This document shows, one piece after another, positions 6,377-8,068 of a stretch of DNA of 8,068 nt (the stretch's first letter is position 1; every line of letters begins with the position of its first letter). The DNA lies in the NCBI GenBank assembly GCA_025928125.1, contig JAICKD010000109.1, positions 1 to 8,068 of the forward strand, in the 5' to 3' direction. The position numbers and the translations under genes are program-made. Under the pieces are notes generated by a model. The model was not told the DNA's origin. It did no database searches and saw nothing but the letters and a program-made list of their open reading frames with translations. The stretch comes from Ktedonobacterales bacterium. Lineage in GTDB: Bacteria > Chloroflexota > Ktedonobacteria > Ktedonobacterales > JADMIN01.

Positions 6377-7387
6377 ATGTGGAACGGTGAGCAGGTGGAG
6401 GAGAGGCGTCGGCGGCCAGCGGCATGGCAGATCGCGGCGCTGGCGACGGCGGGCGGCATCGGTCTGCTGGCGCTAGCCAATCGGCTCGCCGAGGCGTCGG
6501 CGGGCGAACCATATAGCGTGCTGGAAGGCGAACACGGCCGCTACACCTGGACGCGCGGCGGCATCAGCTATACCGTACGCGGGCGCGGCGAGCCGCTGGT
6601 GCTCATCCACGGCATCTATGCGGGCGCGTCGTCGTTCGAGTATCGGCGCGTCTTCGCGCAGCTTGCCGAGCACCATCGCGTCTATGCGTTCGACCTGCTT
6701 GGCTTCGGCCTCTCGGATCGCCCGCGCATCGTCTATACGCCCGACCTCTACGTCGCTCTCATCCAGGACTTCGTGCGGCAGGTCGTCGGCGCGATGGACC
6801 ATCCGGTGCAGGTGATCGCCTCGACACTGGGCGCGGCGTTCACCGTGCGCGCGGCGGCAGAGCGGCCCGACCTCTTCGACCGGCTGGCGCTGATTCAGCC
6901 GACGGGCATCCAGGATCTCGCCTCCGACCCGGACGATAGCAGCCATGCCTTCTGGCGCGCGATTCTGCGCTCGCCGCTGCTGGGCCAGTCCATGTATAAC
7001 GCCATCGCCTCGCGCCTGTCCATCCGCTACTACCTGCGCATGGTCTATGAGCGCCGCGAGGAGATCAGCGACGACATGATCGACTATTACTACACGCTGG
7101 CGCACCAGCCCAACGCGCGCTATGCCCCCGCCAGCTTCATCTCCGGCGCACTCGATACGCCCATAGATGAGGAGTACATGCGGCTGGCGATGCCCATCCT
7201 GCTGCTCTGGGGCAAGAATGCCCGCTTCACGCCGCTGGAGCATGCGCGCGCCTTCCGCCAGCTCAACCCGCGCACCGATCTGCGCGTCTTCGATTGCGGC
7301 GGGTTGCCACAGGATGAGCTGCCCGACGAGTTCGTCCGCGTCGTCGGCTCGTGGCTGCGCTCCACCATTCAGCCGCGAATGAGCTAG
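6377..7387 (+). CDS. Membrane-anchored alpha/beta-hydrolase-fold protein lacking the catalytic triad
   Basis: A 336-residue protein with an N-terminal Arg-rich start and one membrane segment (about 16-35, AAWQIAALATAGGIGLLALA), probably a signal anchor. The rest has the alpha/beta hydrolase fold: the pre-strand ISYTVRGRGEPLVLIHG (63-79) with the HG of the oxyanion region, and VYAFDLLGFGLSDRP (102-116), typical of epoxide-hydrolase/haloalkane-dehalogenase-like members. The nucleophile elbow reads AST150LGA where GxSxGG is expected. The acid position WGKNA282R has Ala for Asp, and the C-terminal CGG309LPQDELP has Gly where the catalytic His belongs. The fold is clear; hydrolase activity by the usual mechanism is unlikely. 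The start at 6377 follows AGGAGGAAGG (6363-6372); a longer frame from 6194 lacks a comparable site. The next gene follows after 4 nt, so they are likely co-transcribed. Confidence 0.85.
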   Translation: MWNGEQVEERRRRPAAWQIAALATAGGIGLLALANRLAEASAGEPYSVLEGEHGRYTWTRGGISYTVRGRGEPLVLIHGIYAGASSFEYRRVFAQLAEHHRVYAFDLLGFGLSDRPRIVYTPDLYVALIQDFVRQVVGAMDHPVQVIASTLGAAFTVRAAAERPDLFDRLALIQPTGIQDLASDPDDSSHAFWRAILRSPLLGQSMYNAIASRLSIRYYLRMVYERREEISDDMIDYYYTLAHQPNARYAPASFISGALDTPIDEEYMRLAMPILLLWGKNARFTPLEHARAFRQLNPRTDLRVFDCGGLPQDELPDEFVRVVGSWLRSTIQPRMS

Positions 7388-7391
7388 CGCC

Positions 7392-8068
7392 ATGACATCG
7401 CTGGGCCGCCTGCGCGCCGGGATCGATCCGCTGCTGGCGGCGTGCCTGTGGGGCGGCATGTACGTCGTCAGTCGCGCCGGGTTCGGGCTGATTCCCCCGG
7501 TCACGCTGGGCGCGCTGCGGGTCATCATCGGCGGCGCGGCGCTCACACTGGCCCTCTGGCTGGCGGCCCGGCGCAATCCAACACTGGCTGCCCCAACGTG
7601 GACATCCGGCGACCGCTGGCGCGCCATCGCGCTGGGAGGCATCGTCGCCGCGACCATCATCACGCAGTTTCTCGGCACCGCGCTGGCCAGCGCCCACGAC
7701 GGCGCACTACTGACGACGGTTACGCCGGTCTTCGTCGTCGTGCTGGCGTGGATGCTGCTGGGCGAGCGACCGCGCTGGCCGGTGGTGGCGGGTATGCTGC
7801 TGGCGCTGGTCGGTGTCGCCATCGTCGTCGCGGCGCAGACGGCCACGGAAAGCGGCAGTTCAGCCAACCGCGAGGCGGCGTTGCTAGGCGATGGGCTGCT
7901 CGTGCTCTCGGCGCTCTGCTGGGCGCTGTTCACGGTCGTCGGCGCGCCGCTGATCCGCAGGCATTCGGCGCTGGTGGCCGCGACCTCCGCCACGCGCTGG
8001 AGCCTGCTCTTTATGCTTCCGGCGGCGGCTATCGAGCTGGCGCTGCGCGATGACTGGCGCGCGCTCAG
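7392..8068 (+). CDS. EamA/DMT-superfamily transporter, N-terminal part (runs off window)
   Basis: The frame is open from ATG 7392 to the window end (225 codons). The product is very hydrophobic, with about seven membrane segments visible (near residues 10-28, 38-58, 78-98, 104-122, 130-148, 164-184, 196-216). It opens with LLAACLWGGMYVVSRAGF (14-31), the classic first EamA helix. The first EamA repeat ends with SAHDGALLTTVTPVFVVVLA (100-119) and LLGERPRWPVVAGMLLALVG (122-141), the family signature. A second repeat starts near 164. Members export or import small metabolites such as amino acids or nucleosides; the substrate cannot be read from sequence. It starts 4 nt after the hydrolase-like stop with no clear Shine-Dalgarno, which suggests translational coupling. 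Confidence 0.9.
   Translation, partial: MTSLGRLRAGIDPLLAACLWGGMYVVSRAGFGLIPPVTLGALRVIIGGAALTLALWLAARRNPTLAAPTWTSGDRWRAIALGGIVAATIITQFLGTALASAHDGALLTTVTPVFVVVLAWMLLGERPRWPVVAGMLLALVGVAIVVAAQTATESGSSANREAALLGDGLLVLSALCWALFTVVGAPLIRRHSALVAATSATRWSLLFMLPAAAIELALRDDWRAL

Noticed and set aside
6473..7993. Long minus-strand open frame (506 codons) opposite the hydrolase-like and EamA genes
   Set aside because: Its product is Ala/Ser/Arg/His-rich without family motifs, and it spans two well-supported plus-strand genes. It is an antisense shadow of GC-rich coding DNA.

Overview
The window looks like chromosomal DNA of a GC-rich bacterium. A primase gene directly followed by a primary sigma factor gene, a SpoIIAA-like protein, dispersed palindromic repeats and Gram-positive-style attenuation are compatible with Chloroflexota (possibly a Ktedonobacteria-like lineage). 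That placement is an inference from gene order and style; there is no rRNA or other decisive marker.

Layout. (1) 1-2455, plus strand: the 3' part of dnaG, then a 248-nt gap holding a compact structured RNA, then rpoD. A strong Shine-Dalgarno lies after the structure, and a rho-independent terminator follows rpoD. (2) 2529-2692: a palindrome-rich dispersed repeat between convergent genes. (3) 2704-3117, minus strand: a small SpoIIAA/STAS-like protein. (4) 3118-3414: no gene; C-rich hairpin repeats and the terminator of the next gene. (5) 3415-4893, minus strand: an AzgA/PbuG-type hypoxanthine/guanine permease. Its leader, about 500 nt long, carries a canonical guanine riboswitch (5212-5284), a strong hairpin with mutually exclusive pairing partners (4941-5010) and a good promoter (5402-5430). 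It also carries what looks like the ends of an IS200/IS605-type element. (6) 5498-5672: a second copy of the dispersed repeat, with perfect 23-bp terminal inverted repeats, ending one base before the Shine-Dalgarno of a MogA/MoaB gene. (7) 5687-8068, plus strand: the MogA/MoaB gene, a membrane-anchored alpha/beta-hydrolase-fold protein whose whole catalytic triad appears replaced, and the start of an EamA/DMT transporter 4 nt downstream.

How the parts relate. dnaG and rpoD form the classic macromolecular-synthesis pair for replication priming and transcription initiation. The permease and riboswitch form a textbook purine feedback unit: guanine or hypoxanthine senses its own importer. The hydrolase-like gene and the EamA gene are probably co-transcribed.

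Most unusual items: the structured, possibly ligand-sensing leader before rpoD, whose closing stem abuts a sequence able to sequester the rpoD ribosome-binding site; the triad-less hydrolase; and the two repeat copies whose arms differ by compensatory changes.
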